A DNA stretch of 64,000 bases from Mactra quadrangularis (GCA_025267735.1 CM046299.1:27629327-27693326); one strand, 5' to 3'. Positions 27,966-41,039 are shown, counted from the first letter of the stretch. The notes: generated by a model not told the origin, from the sequence alone. Translations and numbers: made by a program.

Positions 27966-29696
27966 AATGTTCACTTCGACTCCTTTGGTAGCAAAGTAAC
28001 TTTCAACTATAAACGCCAAAACATTTGAAACAGAAACATATGTTTAATATCGTAGCTCTCTTACAAGTCTGAATGACTTTTACTTTATAAAAATATTATT
28101 TTTTCACCAAGTTCAATTGGTTGTTATCTGCGTTGATTTTGGTGTACGGTCTTTGTATTTAGTTTGCAGCGTTTGCAAAAGATCGAAGGTGTCATTCGTA
28201 CGGTAGAATAATTTATAATGGATGCAAAACTGACCACTAGTTGAACTTGACATAAATCTACCGTTCTGAGTAATATATCTTGAATGAATATAAAATGTCT
28301 TTGTCTCGGAATCGTGCCACCAGCTGTTTAATTTAGTTTATAACTTCATATTTGAACTCAGCACTTTAACAATCCCACAGCTTGAAGTATTGAATGCACA
28401 ATTGAACACACAGAATGCCCTGGATAAGTTAATACCCAGAGTATACTCAAAATTGTCTGTTTGGTGCATGGTCATTTGAATTTCCGCCATTTTGATTTGT
28501 TTCATTTAGTTTTTTACTTCATATTTGAACTCGACACCTTTTGAAGTCCGATAAGAAGCAGTTTATAGCAGTTAAATATAAAAATAGTTATTTATTGTGA
28601 ATTATGGCGATATCCATCTATACAGAGGGAGGGGGTTAATCGGATGACACATTATATTTTGTTGTTGATATTATTATGATATTAATTGCATGATATTTTA
28701 AGCAGGGTCTCACATAGTTATCTTGCAGAAATAACAAAAATAACACCCTTCCCATAGTGTCGGTCGCCTTAGGTAAAAAACCTAATTAAAGTGGATAATA
28801 TTTGATTGTTTCAAAAACATTGTCAGTGGTATTTTATAATTTAACTATAACACCAATCTAACCAATCCCAGCAGGATGACGTAGTGTTCCTGTGAAAAGA
28901 CAGCAAGTGAATAATAATACAAGTTTTTATTGATTAAAAAATCTTGGATGGGTATAAAAATCATCTCCTGCCGTCTTTCAACGGCAAATAATATCAGGAT
29001 TGGAAACGACGTTGTGAAACTATCAGAACCGATAAAAGAACCTCTATCAGGTAGGGTTTTAAATACTTATCTTTTTATTTTATTTTTCGTTATAATTTTG
29101 ATAAATCATTGTAAATATATAATAATGTAGTACATTCAAAATATTCAACACTTTTCAACTTTTAATCTAATGTCATTTTTGTGTTATACTTTAATTTAAA
29201 GTTTGTCTGATTCCACTTGTTTGTATTTATATACTGGTGTATATATTTGCATATAAAATAAAAATGAATCTGCAAACCAATATCGGTTTTAATAATGTCA
29301 TAGGCATTGCAAAGAAAAGCTTTTTTTCATATCGCATAATTAATGTATATAATATTAATTATAATAAAGTATTTAAATAGTTTGCGCATTTAGATAGTTA
29401 TAGGCTTGTATACTATCTTAAGTAAATTTCTCAATCTTATTAATGAATTTCAGTTGACTAATTTATCTTAATAAAGTGATGAACATTGATTTATTTAAAT
29501 TAGGAGATTTTAAAGGTAATTTTTTAATAGAACCTGAATATTAAAACATTGCGTTTATTATTACATAGTATACCAATAAAATATGAAGTCATCAATCTAT
29601 GTCACATAAGCTATGAACTTATTTTTTTAATTTTGGCATCTTGACATATGCTTGGAATTAGTTTTCATGTTATTACTTACTATTTTTCATATACAC
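27966..29696. other. Gene-poor stretch
   Basis: AT-rich sequence. Two local copies of an ACTTCATATTTGAACTC block lie at 28344 and 28515. A short frame ending at a possible donor (ctatcag|gtaggg, about 29050) has no acceptable partner. Nothing else supported. Confidence 0.5.
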
Positions 29697-30080
29697 GCCC
29701 TCCTAAAGTTTCTTCACACACTCACAATTTACATTGTACTAAATAGGATTTCAAAAAAGGTTCTACAAGCCATTCATCGCTTAATGACTTTAAATTTTGC
29801 TTTTGAAATCAGTATATTTTTTCTATGAATATTAAATTACAAAACTACTCGTAATATCTCAAACTTAATATTGCTATTTGGATACATTGACCATAGTTTT
29901 GGAGGCTGATAGATAACTTTTGCCGCAACTCAAAAATATAAACTGTACCCGTTTCATTGCATGAATAATGAATGAAATATATAATAACATAATCATTATG
30001 CAAATTTTTACATAGAAATTGTAGCATTCTTATTAATGGTACTGTGAAAAAACTTGTGGAAGGCAGTGAATACTACAATA
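29697..30080. repeat. Relic duplicate of LU/TSP1/Ig intron 5 segment
   Basis: Matches 10685-11075 in order and orientation, including GTACTGTGAAAAAACTTGTG (GTACTGTGAAGGAACTTTTT in the gene). Where the gene has the exon 6 acceptor ctcacag, this copy reads ctcacaaa, and no LU exon follows. Confidence 0.7.
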
Positions 30081-30185
30081 TTAAACATCTACGTATACTT
30101 TTATATGGTACTTACACTCTTACTCACAAAATATATTAAATCAAAGATATTTTTAACAATCTATGCATTTAGATGTTTGTTTGTT

Positions 30186-30352
30186 TTGTTGGGTTTAACG
30201 TCGTAGCAACACATTGTTTAGGTCATATAACGGCGTCCAGCGCACCTAACCTATCTTTTCTAAACCCTTGTCTATAACCAGTACTCACCTTCCCTTCCAC
30301 AAGGCCAGAAACTTATCCATATATCTTATTAGTGGAGGAAAATTGACTCCAT
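30186..30352 (-). mobile_element. SINE family B tail fragment
   Basis: GGGTTTAACGTCGTAGCAAC then GGCGTCCAGCGCACCTAACC and GAAACTTATCCATATATC. The tRNA head is missing. Confidence 0.8.
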
Positions 30353-31536
30353 GCATTTAATATTGTATCAATTTTGAAAATACCTTATCTTGTACTTTTC
30401 TTTATAATATGCGTATGCTATATAAATTATCTTCATGCATTTATGTATGTACATTAGATTCATTGGACAACAGCCTTATAGCTTAAAATAAAAGTACTAT
30501 TTAAAGGAATTTATTCCAACAATTTGGTGTAAACCCTCTATCAAGGTACATTATATAGATATTTTACTGTTGTTTTCGCGACAAAACTTAATCAATTTAT
30601 TTTATTTCAACTTTATACAAGAACTTATTTTATTTGAATGGATAAGTCATAAATATTACAAATATTGAAAAACAAGTCTTGACAGTAACATAATCTTTTT
30701 AAACGCTTCAGTGCTTTGATAATTAATTAATTTCAAATAATAGATATTGTATTTTTTTGTTCAAACGTGTGTTTATCAGTGTTAATATCATGTTAAATTG
30801 ACAACAACGCAAGTTCTATATTTGTAAAGTGCACATTATGAAAACGACGGGTGGTTAGAATGCTTGTTATACTCCTTTTGGCAACGACTTTATGAAAAAT
30901 ACCTACGCACAAAACCCTCATGATTAAATAATGAACATTATACCAATGTGAAATAATTGCATATACAGCATTAACATGATGTATTGTCACACACACTTTC
31001 ACCACGCATTGTCGTGCGACGCCCTGTTATCATAATGACGACATGGCGCGATCATGATTCCGTAGTAAAGTATTAAGCGACTGAATGATGATGTATTCAT
31101 TAACTGAAGTTTTGAAAACTCTTTTACAACTAAGAAGTTATCCGAACATAACATGTTTTAGAGACACAATAAACAGTTCAGACTATTCTGCTTTCTAACT
31201 TTAAGTTTGAACAAGAGTCAATTGTTAAAAAAGTGGGGTTCTTCAATAAGAGCACACTAGATTTATTTGTATGCTAATGTTCAATAAACCTGATCCACAA
31301 TAGTTTTAGAGTTTAATCATGTAATTCGGAGTCAGTTTTTCTATAACATGACATCTTCTTAAACATGCTGTGATCAAAACTATTGTTTTATATAAAAACC
31401 GAATTCTACTTTCGATTTCGATCTACTTTCACTTTGAAATGCAATAATATACATAAAACATATTTAAGGAATATTTGCATTTATTTAAAAATTCTGGTGT
31501 ATAAACAGATAAATGTCTATATTATTTGCAGTCCGA
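30353..31536. other. Gene-poor stretch upstream of the neuropeptide gene
   Basis: AT-rich sequence with no recognisable exon or repeat. The promoter and 5' untranslated exon of the downstream gene may lie here but cannot be pinned down. Confidence 0.5.
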
Positions 31537-31730
31537 AAACATAGTTACTTTTAATAATGGGACATTATACAGTCCAAAACAGTGTTTCTTTTAATAATGG
31601 GACATTATACAGTCCAAAAAACAGTGTTACTTTTAATAATGGGACATTATACAGTCCAAAAAAGTGTTACTTTTAATAATGGGACATTATACAGTCCAAA
31701 AAAGTGTTACTTTTAATAATGGGACATTAT
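31537..31730. repeat. ~40-bp tandem repeat, five units
   Basis: Near-identical units ACTTTTAATAATGGGACATT then ATACAGTCCAAAA. The last unit ends about 15 bp before the acceptor ttttcag at 31739-31745. Confidence 0.95.
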
Positions 31731-31783
31731 TTGTTATATTTTCAGTAGATAAAGAAAGGAGGCGATCAAGACAAGACGTTACA

Positions 31784-32209
31784 ATGGTTATGAACACAAT
31801 GTTTATTGTAAAAGCAGTGGCAAGTCTTACGTTACTATGTGTTTTAGATAATTGTTTGGCTGACAGTTTACGGGACTTAAGTAAAACTGGTAAAATATCT
31901 CTTGATGAAATTAGTATACTTCCTAACGATGTTGATGATACGGACTTTCTTGATAATGATGATAAAAGGGGTTTCTGGGATAAACGTGGATTCTGGGACA
32001 AAAGGGCCGCCGGGGACAAACAACTTATGATGTCCAGATATTTCTTCCCACGATTTGCGTATATGATTCCTCCGTATCGTCCCCAGACCAATTCACCAGA
32101 CGCAGTCAGAGGCAGTTCATTTGGTAAAAGGGGCTTCTGGAACAAAAGACGCTACGATGATTCAAATATGTACGAAGACGATAGAGATCAATATTACGTT
32201 AGAAAATAA
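31784..32209 (+). CDS. Achatin-like neuropeptide precursor
   Basis: 141 residues. Residues 1-26 are a signal peptide ending NCLA. After an acidic spacer come KR-flanked tetrapeptides: GFWD (63-66), GFWD (69-72) and GFWN (117-120, followed by KRR). GSSFGKR at 110-116 could give an amidated C-terminus for the spacer peptide. Achatins of molluscs are Gly-Phe-x-Asp tetrapeptides released at KR sites, known to carry a D-Phe at position 2 in some species. The repeated GFW(D/N) between dibasic sites fits this family. D-residue formation cannot be seen in DNA. The ATG at 31784 is chosen because it directly precedes the signal peptide and follows an acceptor at 31745, so upstream bases are untranslated. 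AATAAA overlaps the stop. No gene beside it suggests a shared pathway. Confidence 0.8.
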   Translation: MVMNTMFIVKAVASLTLLCVLDNCLADSLRDLSKTGKISLDEISILPNDVDDTDFLDNDDKRGFWDKRGFWDKRAAGDKQLMMSRYFFPRFAYMIPPYRPQTNSPDAVRGSSFGKRGFWNKRRYDDSNMYEDDRDQYYVRK

Positions 32210-34502
32210 AATATACTAAAATAACTATGTACAACAACCAAAAAACAATTCATTATTTTCACTTGGAAGACTTTTATGGAAACATGTTTTTCCCCTCGTT
32301 CTTCTTTGTATTTCTGGATTCTTATATCATAGCTAGTATGAATAGTTTACAGTAATTTTACTGTCTTTGAAATATCTGTTTGGATATATTTAGATTCTTC
32401 TTTAAAATATTTGTCATAGTTTTACAGCCGTTTGTTCTATTTTACTTACCTAATACTAATGTTTCTACCAAGTTTTCACACTTCAATTTATACAAGATAG
32501 AACTCAATAAAATAGTCTATTCTCATAAACTTAGTTGGTTCTTTTTTGTTGCAGTCTCCTCGTTATTAGACCCATCACAAACATCGATACACACAGATTG
32601 CCTGAAACCCCATTACGATGGCTCTCTCGTACAGGTGAACAAATACGGCAAACTGTATTGCAATATATTGCCATACGCAAAACCCATATCGCAACCACAG
32701 GCTGCCGGCATGAGCAGTCCCCACAAAAATATTGTATATATATGTGTGTGTATACAATATTTTTGTGGGTACTGTTTTATGCCGGCAGCCTGTGATCGCA
32801 ACATAATGCAATACGTATCGTTTTTTTTTTTTGCGTACAGACAACTGAAGCTGGAGTTAAAGCACATTTAATGTACTCATTTAATCAGCATCAAACACAT
32901 AAATTATATGTATTTTAAATGCTCTTTTATACTGTAAACACTTGAATGATTGTACAATGGAGTATAAATGTATGGTAGAAAATACATAACTTAAAATAGA
33001 CTTTCGAGTTACAAATGTATTCTTGCATGACAGAATGCTTAACATACGAAAGGACAGTATGACAATTTCAAGTTTTCAACTCGTTCATATTTTCAAACTT
33101 TTAAATTTCTGTTTTTTATCAATTGAATCAACATGGCAAACAAAGAAGTACAAAAACCGGGCAAGGTAAATCGAGCCGGTTAAGAGCCGTAATAATTCGT
33201 ATTTCAATATTAACCGATATATTGGTTAACCGTTACAACCATATTCTTCTGTAGGGTTTTTGATTAGCACAACGAAAGGCCTTCTAATTTGGAATAATCT
33301 ACCCTTTCCGTTTGGTTTGACGACTTTCCGTTTTTTTGTAGATCTTCCGAGCATTCCGCTCGATATTTGGCAGAGCTTGGAAAACGCACGAGACATTCGG
33401 CATGATTTGCTAAAGAATCATGTCGGTCAGTGGAAAGCAAATTGCTACAACTATATGTAAATGAATGAAAATGGCTGAGAAGGCCTCCAAAACTTGTATC
33501 TGTTTTATTAGAACCGGAAGAACCTACAAGGTTAATAGTAATACAACTCTTGTATGTGGTCCTCTCTCAAATATATGAAAGTAGTCGTCGTCAAACTAAA
33601 AAACTCCAACGCTTAATGTATGGCAGCTGCCATCTTGGATTTCTTCTCGGCGTGTTCGATTAACAAGCCTATCCCGGTAATCGAAGAAGAACATTACCAT
33701 AAGTAGAAAACGGCAAATCTAAAACCCAACCGGTTAGCTCTGTTGGTCGCCCCCAAACCTCTTGAATCTCTAGAGTCATTCAAATTCCACAGAATGGCCG
33801 AGGAGTTCCGAAAAATGAATACATTATTTATTCAATTCTATGAGGAGAGTTAGATAGATAATTATATTAGCGTATACAAATATATACATAGTCATTTACA
33901 ACATGAAACATATACAACATATGAACATACGATGACGTGAACAAACAACTGAATACATGTAACATAATGAAAAAAAGTTAACACAAAAAAAGCCGTAGTG
34001 TTGGAAAAAATCAGAATAGTAGATTTAACTGGAGGATGATTTTGATTAAGGAATATTATAAGTTCACAAGAAATAGTAATCTCAAAAGAACAAAATAATA
34101 TGATAGTACTATGAGCTAGAGTATAGTAGAGTATTATGTTGGAACTATCATTTAAAGCCACTAAACGAAGACAAAATCTTTATCATCAATTTAAAAACAA
34201 ATAAAACTATCAAAAAGACAATAGAGTATAACTGCCTTTGGTTATAATAACTCTCTCTAGCGGGTTCCCTTTTAGGTGTCAAGTTATTCAAAATATCAAT
34301 TTCTTATAAAAGTGGGGTACTTTTATAACATGCAAATTAGACTACGGAGATACTCTCTCAGCCAATCAAGTTGCTTAAAAGGTGTTTGCTAAAACTTACA
34401 CAAAATTGTAAAGTGTTGGATATGTCATATCGTGTTTAAGTTTTAGTCTAGCGGTTTACTCGAGAAATCAGTGCGTGCAAATTTTGAGTACGCAATCATC
34501 TA
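32210..34502. other. Downstream of the neuropeptide gene; no gene seen
   Basis: 3' flank, then AT-rich sequence containing the foldback at 32654-32818. The 66-codon frame at 33260-33460 begins with a non-ATG codon and shows no domain, signal or splice context. Nothing else is supported. Confidence 0.5.
32654..32818. repeat. Foldback element with two inverted arms
   Basis: The arms contain CAGGCTGCCGGCATGAGCAG / GTTTTATGCCGGCAGCCTG and ACAAAAATATTGTATA / TATACAATATTTTTGT around a ~10-bp loop. Outer parts (GTATTGCAATA) recall the ends of the hAT-like MITE at 5928-6329. Confidence 0.8.
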
Positions 34503-35108
34503 AACTGATGCTAAAAAGAAACGCCTCATTTTAACTAGGTACATAACTTTCATGATTCAGAATAATATAAGGAAACATTAATGTTTCCACCCAGTAAGAA
34601 GTCCTTGGTGACATGCACAACGTAAGGTCTGTCGTAACTATGCTGATAGACACAGTCATGACGTTGCCAGAATATAGAGATACTCAACGAGCATAAAAGC
34701 TGATCTATGTGTATGTCTGCGAGATTACAACGAGTTGTGACTTAAACTCGTTTTGAAACATTGATAAATCTGAGGGCGTTACATAATCCTCACTGAACTC
34801 TACATTCTCCCAACACCATGACCGCGATGATACAAGCGGAGAGATATACGTCGGTGACGGTGGCATAACTTTAGAACCGTTTACGCCAAACAATTGTTTA
34901 TCGACTTATTTGGCATACGCGGTTACCCTTTCACCACACATGACGTAGATACTGCCATAAAAATTTGTTACGTGAATGAGAATGGCGTATATATAATATT
35001 ATCTAGTTGCCTTACCGACATTACACTCATTCTACCTGAACGTGGCCTATCAGCAAACGTTTCTGTACAACGTAAGATTTAATTGGTTCGTTTCTTTTTC
35101 CGTCAGTA
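34503..35108 (-). mobile_element. Decayed Tc1-like transposon with transposase fossil
   Basis: The ends AACTGATGCTAAAAAGAAAC and GTTTCTTTTTCCGTCAGTA are inverted and flanked by TA (34501-34502, 35109-35110). They match the TIRs of the MITE at 13987-14241. On the minus strand, broken frames give ADRPRSGRMSVMSVRQLDNI, then PRMPNKSINNCLA, then WCWENVEFSEDYV. These resemble the Tc1 transposase series RPRSGRPR...RQ, the NRL helix and W-x-x-V-x-FSDE. The catalytic Asp position reads Glu and several stops are present. At 606 bp it is less than half a full Tc1 element. Confidence 0.62.
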
Positions 35109-36910
35109 TATGTTCATGTATGAAACTATTTACATGATTTCGTGAGTTATAATTGGCTTTCGCACGAAATTCACTGTACAAAACGTGTGTTTATCAAAGC
35201 AGAATATTTGTTTTATTCCTATTTGAAGTTGTGGTTATTTTTAGCCACGACGGGATGTTCCGATCTATTTCGTTGAGTTCCGTGATTTTTCGTAGAGTAA
35301 TTTCTTAGGGGTTTATCGCTAATTTTAAAATAGTATTAGTATAAATTCTGGAGAAAATACTTGAGTTTTTTGTGCCTTGGATGCGTTTTATATATTCATT
35401 TAATGTTTGCATGAGTTTTAAGCAAAAGCGTAATACTTTTGATAATGACAATTATCAGCGTTCTATTTAGTAATGGGGCTTTAACTATGATATACATGTA
35501 CAGCAATCTTTTATATTTACTTTAGCATTCGTTTATTACTAAAAAGCAAGAGAACATGTAACACAAAACACATGCAAAATAATATAATTATATTATTTCA
35601 AATATATCTGCAGGGTTTTGATTGGCTCAGGCGAGTATCTGCCATAACACACGCATGTGCGTAACCTCGATTCCAGAAATCGAAAATCTAAAAGTGCCAA
35701 AAACCATGAGAAATTGGATGCCCAACCCGGTTAAGGTATTATTTAACTCGACTGTGATAACTTTACTTCATGGAAATGTCATATAAAAGAAGCCATCCAA
35801 AGCATTACACAAAGTGATCGCTATGGCTCTTCGTGTACATTGAAACTTCTGAAACGAACAGTAATTGTCGTAATTTATATGGAAAGGGACAAGCCCTCGG
35901 ACTCCAAGCATTTGTACGTAATCTCCAATACGGCCTAGATACGCGTCTGAATTGGCTGTTGGGGTCCGCGAAAAATCCGTATACACACCCTTAAAGTTCA
36001 TATATACATCGTGTTCCGTCAGGTGATCTCTCAAAATAGTTTATTTGCTACCTGAGCTATCTAGACTCTGATTGGCTGAAAATACATCACATTCCAAATA
36101 TGGAACGCATCAATTTAAGATGGCTGAAGGCGTTTACGTTCAAATTAAAGTCAGCAAAATAACGTTCCTATTTTCAATCAACGAATATTATTAAGAATTC
36201 ATTTCTAATTATTTCAACATTTAAAACAAGGGGAACATTATTACAGCTGTGTATGTGCTCAATATTTAAACATAGATGACGTCACTTAACTATAAAGTGA
36301 AAATGCACACACTTAGAATGCAAAATAATGCAAAAGTCATTCATAAAATATTTTTAATTATTTAAAAATGTTCAACTCGTTTTGGACAAATAGATATTTA
36401 CATTAAAGTAAAGCGTCTACAAATGATGAATAAAAACTGATTCATTAACAAAACAAAGAATTGATTACATGCTTCATATACATAGGGTAAAATTTTTAGG
36501 TATATGCAAAATGACAACTACTACTAGTTACAAGAAAAATATTGATGCAAAACATCAAAGAGTGCAAAATATTTATAACATAAAAAAACTCCTTAAGCCT
36601 GTGATTCTCTATAAGTGAGACATTAAAATTCTGATAAAACAATTAATGCTTATTAGCCGCTAAAGCAATTAATTATGATTACTAAACAATAAACACCTTT
36701 TATAATAAATGAACTATATATGATAGGATTATAATCAGTGTTGGTTGAATAATCCTTCTTATTTTATGGTGTCAGTTTCTTCGTTAGTGATTTAGACCGT
36801 CCCCAAAAATTATCTCTACATGCGTGTACGATGTCAGTGAAGATCCTCTGTACATATTTAGCTTAAACCGCATAATATTAGAAGAGAAGTAAGACCACAA
36901 CAAATTGATC
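35109..36910. other. No gene recognised
   Basis: AT-rich sequence. The 88-codon minus-strand frame at 35768-36034 has no recognisable domain, signal or splice context. No TIR or SINE seen. Confidence 0.5.
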
Positions 36911-37552
36911 ATAGTATTGAACCGTTTTTGCAGTGATCAACGTTCGAACACATGGGCGGATCCAGCGGAGGGTCAGGGGGGGGGGGGGGGTCCGTACCCC
37001 CCTAGAATTTGGAAAATGTACCTGTCCATTAGTGTATTTCTTGCCTGTCAGTCATTTTTAAGTAGCATGAAGCAATTTTTCTCGGTGCTTAACATAGATT
37101 TGATGGTAATGCAGTTTTTATTATCAATACGTTGCATTTTATCTGCAAAATGTGTAATATGTGGTATTGGTTTGAGGTTCGGACCCCCTAGAAAAGTTCG
37201 GACTCCTCTTAGAAAAGTTCGGACACCCCTTGAAATGTTTGGACCCCCATCCCTAGAAAAACTCCTAGATCCGCCCCTGGAACATCGCGGTGATGATGTT
37301 TTAGACCAATCAGAACGCATGTAACAAAACAGTAAATAATATTGGAAGTCAGCAGAGTCTCTCAATCGCTGAAAAGTAAAATTACTAAAATAAAGCTTAA
37401 TTCTATGATAACTATGTAAGATATGAAGTTGATACCAGTTTTGTAAAAATATGTGTCAGCTTTACATTGGAACCGGATTTTATGTCCAGTCATTTTCCGA
37501 AATGTAAAAAATCAGTTCGATCGTGAATCACTGCAAAAACGGCTCAATACCA
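36911..37552. mobile_element. TIR element with a second element nested inside
   Basis: The outer ends GTATTGAACCGTTTTTGCAG and CTGCAAAAACGGCTCAATAC are inverted, flanked by CATA on both sides. Inside, 36954-37278 begins GGGCGGATCCAG and ends CTAGATCCGCCCC, the inverted ends of a second MITE whose interior has a G run and several GTTCGGAC repeats. Confidence 0.75.
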
Positions 37553-37964
37553 TATATATGTGTGTATATTATAATAATTGGTGACACGACTCTAAAGCGA
37601 CAGTTAAACAGGAACCGTTTTTGTATGTTTCTTCATTAATGTTATTTTTAATCATAAATATGAATATTTTATTCAATATTAGGACTCCAGTGCCAGTGAT
37701 CCATCATTATCGCTTTATCATCAATGTTTCTGTATAATTTAGAATCAGCTCGGCTAACATCATGAAGGGTCAAACCTGTTGATTTTGGTGTAAATAAAGT
37801 CAGGCTTAATGTTATTGGTTATATAAGAAATGGTCTCAACAACATACAACTTTTCAAAATAATCAAGTAATCTACAATGATTACTAGCACCCCTGTAAAA
37901 TATAAATGGACCAGTCCTGTTCACTTTTTGGAGTATAAATAAAGTTATATTATTTGGAAGGCGA

Positions 37965-38103
37965 ACTTAACCTAGCTTTCCTGGACCATTCTCTATAACC
38001 AGTACTCACCTACCCACCACAAGACCGGAAACTTCTCCATACTATCTAATTAATGGAGGAAAATCGACATTATTGTCAAATTTTAATGGAAGGGTTTAAC
38101 TAT
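37965..38103 (-). mobile_element. SINE family B tail fragment
   Basis: CCTAGCTTTCCTGGACCATT, CCGGAAACTTCTCCATA and ATGGAGGAAAATCGACATTA. Head and extreme tail are missing. Confidence 0.8.
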
Positions 38104-40261
38104 AAAAAGGTAAATACCTCAGTTCCAGCAAAGATGAAACCCAAATCACATGCCATTAGTCACTTCATTTGATTCTAAATAGTTTTCTATTCCATCCAGT
38201 AGTCTTTGTATCGTATCATTGAAGCAACCGACTCTGACATTTACTACAAAATAAAGGGTTCTGACATAACTTGATATTGAATAATCCGATTTTCTCAATA
38301 TAACATTTAGTTTTGTCTAACTCAGTACTGATCCTGAAGCTAACTCTAATCTGCATTCAGTAATAGACAGTAGGCCTATAGGTTCGTTTAAGGACCATCT
38401 TGAATGTTGTTTTGAATATTGATGCAAATTTGGACGATTATAAGTCCCAAACGCTAGAAGAAAACGATGAAAATATTAAAAACATTAAAGTACATTATTA
38501 AGACAACTGGTTTGCTGTTCTTAATAATGGAACTTAATAAACTATTATATTAATAACAGTTTGATATGGTGGCTAAATTACCCAATGTCGTTTCTTCGTC
38601 CCGCTGGAAGCTATATGCAAAAACACAATCATACGTCAATTCAATCAATTGTCGAGTTTTTGTCCGCGTAAGTTTAAAATGAAAACATATTTATTGTATA
38701 CGACAAAGTTTTTACAAAAGTACGATATCTTTTCATGTCGTGTTTTGCCTTAATTTTGCATTCTCGTTCCCAGAGTCTAGTAGGATTCTCAATACTAGCC
38801 TCTGGCGCCACTCGGCTAATTTCAGAATGAAACGTCATAATTTTGGCCGATATCGACCAATCAGAATGCTTTCGCGAAAAGTTTCGCGACAAACGTCATC
38901 TGGCACTAAATTTATCAACCAATCCAATTGTCGCTTACATAGCGTCTTTGTCTTAAGTTTAAGATAATGTTAGTTATTTCTGTAACCAAGGTGACACATA
39001 ATCTAGGGTCTGTCTACATAAAGATGATTGCAGTCCTGCTGTTTTATGACTTTTATCCTTTGAAGGTCCAATGAACGAATATACACCAATCAAGAAAATG
39101 ACAAGATGTTAGACAGTCAATGATTAAATATGTGAAACACTATTTAATGATATTATCAGGCGATTAATATACGGGATGACACGCTTCATTTAACAGATTA
39201 ACAGTGCCTGTACTCGTCAACTATGTCGGGACTGAAACTTTCAATTGACCAGTGTTAAATAGCAAATGATAATGATCTCAGGACAACAGAGCCGTTGATT
39301 GGGGATGAGGGTTGGGAGAATATTGAGTACTGAAGTGCATAAAAATGTTAATTATATACAGATTAAATATTTGTTTAATTTCATTGGTAAAAAGTATTTC
39401 AAAACAATAAACACATATTTTTCTATTAAAACGTAATTTATTAGCTATAGATACAACTTCAAAAAGTGTTTTCGGTTATTTCAGGAATATTCGTTTGTTT
39501 TCGGGTTTTCGGTAAATACATTTACCCGAAAATGTCAACCTTCATGAACAAAAATAGGCGAAAGTGAAATGTTGTGGAATCTATGACGGACGTTGATTTT
39601 CGTTGTTTCATTGCTCGGAGTTCTTTGCAAATGTGTCGAAAGGTAAGCAGTTAACAGTTCTTCATCTATTGTCAACTTAACGTCATTATAACCGTACCGA
39701 AAACATGACCCCTATTCTTGTCCCTAATTCAGAGTTGAGGGTGTTTTGATGCAATCCTATATCATCAAAGCATAGAGGGATAAGTTCATTTACAAATATT
39801 AAAGCTGAGAGATGGGATACGAGGCCAAATAGCTTTATTAAGGGTCAAAATCAGACCTACATGGTACTGCCTGCCACGGCAAGCACATGAAAGCGACAAA
39901 AACACTCAGTAACTTTTTATTGCATATCTCATGTAACAAAGTCTGCATAATATGCTGATATACAAATTAATGTTTATCTTGGAATTTCTACTCAGATAGC
40001 TTTTCTTTTTTTCATGGTACATTGTATAAGCGAATCGCTATATCCTAAAACTTTTTTCCAGGTCTTCTGGAGTATTGATAATATTCTTAATAGAATTTTG
40101 AACTAAATTGTACTTTAAACAATCGTTTTCTAAAAAGGTACGTAAAGTTTATTCATATGAATATTCATTCAAGCTGAACAATTGCACAATGCATGATAAT
40201 AACATTAACAAAGCATGATACTGTTATAACGATGGCAGTTGAAGTAATACGTTTCTTTATT
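38104..40261. other. No gene recognised; one repeat fragment
   Basis: AT-rich sequence. 38759-38799 (CATTCTCGTTCCCAGAGTCT...) matches the palindromic element at 54744-54812. Frames on both strands over 38674-38967 overlap it and look non-coding. Confidence 0.5.
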
Positions 40262-40568
40262 TCTTTTGTTGTGTTTAACGCCGTAGCAACACATTGTATA
40301 GGTCATATAACGACGGTCAGTCAACCTAATCACTGTTCCTGAAAAGGATAAATCTCTGAATTTAGCTGTTAACCAACTAAAAGGCGTATACTTTTGTCAG
40401 TGACTGACAACTGCCTAACACAATTAAGAATTATTGGTAGGAAGGAGGATGGCCCTAGAAATAATTTCAAGACCAAGCTGCACGAAAGTATACCCCGCCT
40501 GGGAATCGAGCCCACGACCCCTCTATCAGTATACTTGTAATGTGTACTACCAACTGAGCTAGCCGGGC
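40262..40568 (-). mobile_element. SINE family A, near full length
   Basis: The tail GTTTAACGCCGTAGCAACAC, body CAGTGACTGACAACTGCCTA and inverted head GGGAATCGAGCCCACGACCC ... CAACTGAGCTAGCCGGGC are in order. Confidence 0.88.
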
Positions 40569-41039
40569 ATAGTGTATCATTATGTATTGTAACACATGCA
40601 ATTATTAAACTCACGACGTAAAGTTGAAGAGGAGACAAAAAGAAATACTCATTAAAATACAATTGTAACACAAGGTTCAACATACATATTATTGATGTGT
40701 ATCATCAATTTTTATATTCAGTTATGTTAAAAAAAAAGCAGGAAATTAATAGAAAGCTAGATACATATACATGTAAATAGATCTAACTTAAATGATATTC
40801 TTTTAAGATTGACACTGTTGTTGAATGTCATTGTACGAGTTTACTGTTGTCATAGCACAATTCATGGATTTTACCCCCACCCCTTAAACTATCAGAGTCA
40901 CAATTGGGACACAGTTTACATGAGTATCATTAGATGTGTTCGCCTATTCAAAACTCCCTCTCAGCCTCCGTAAGCACTGTCCATCAATATTTAGTTCTAC
41001 TGTCGTAGTTTGGATCAAGCCTCCAGCCTATGACCCTTA

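Noticed and set aside
33260..33460. 66-codon plus-strand frame
   Set aside because: Starts at a non-ATG codon, no domain and no splice context.
35768..36034. 88-codon minus-strand frame
   Set aside because: No recognisable domain, signal peptide or splice sites; base composition like its surroundings.
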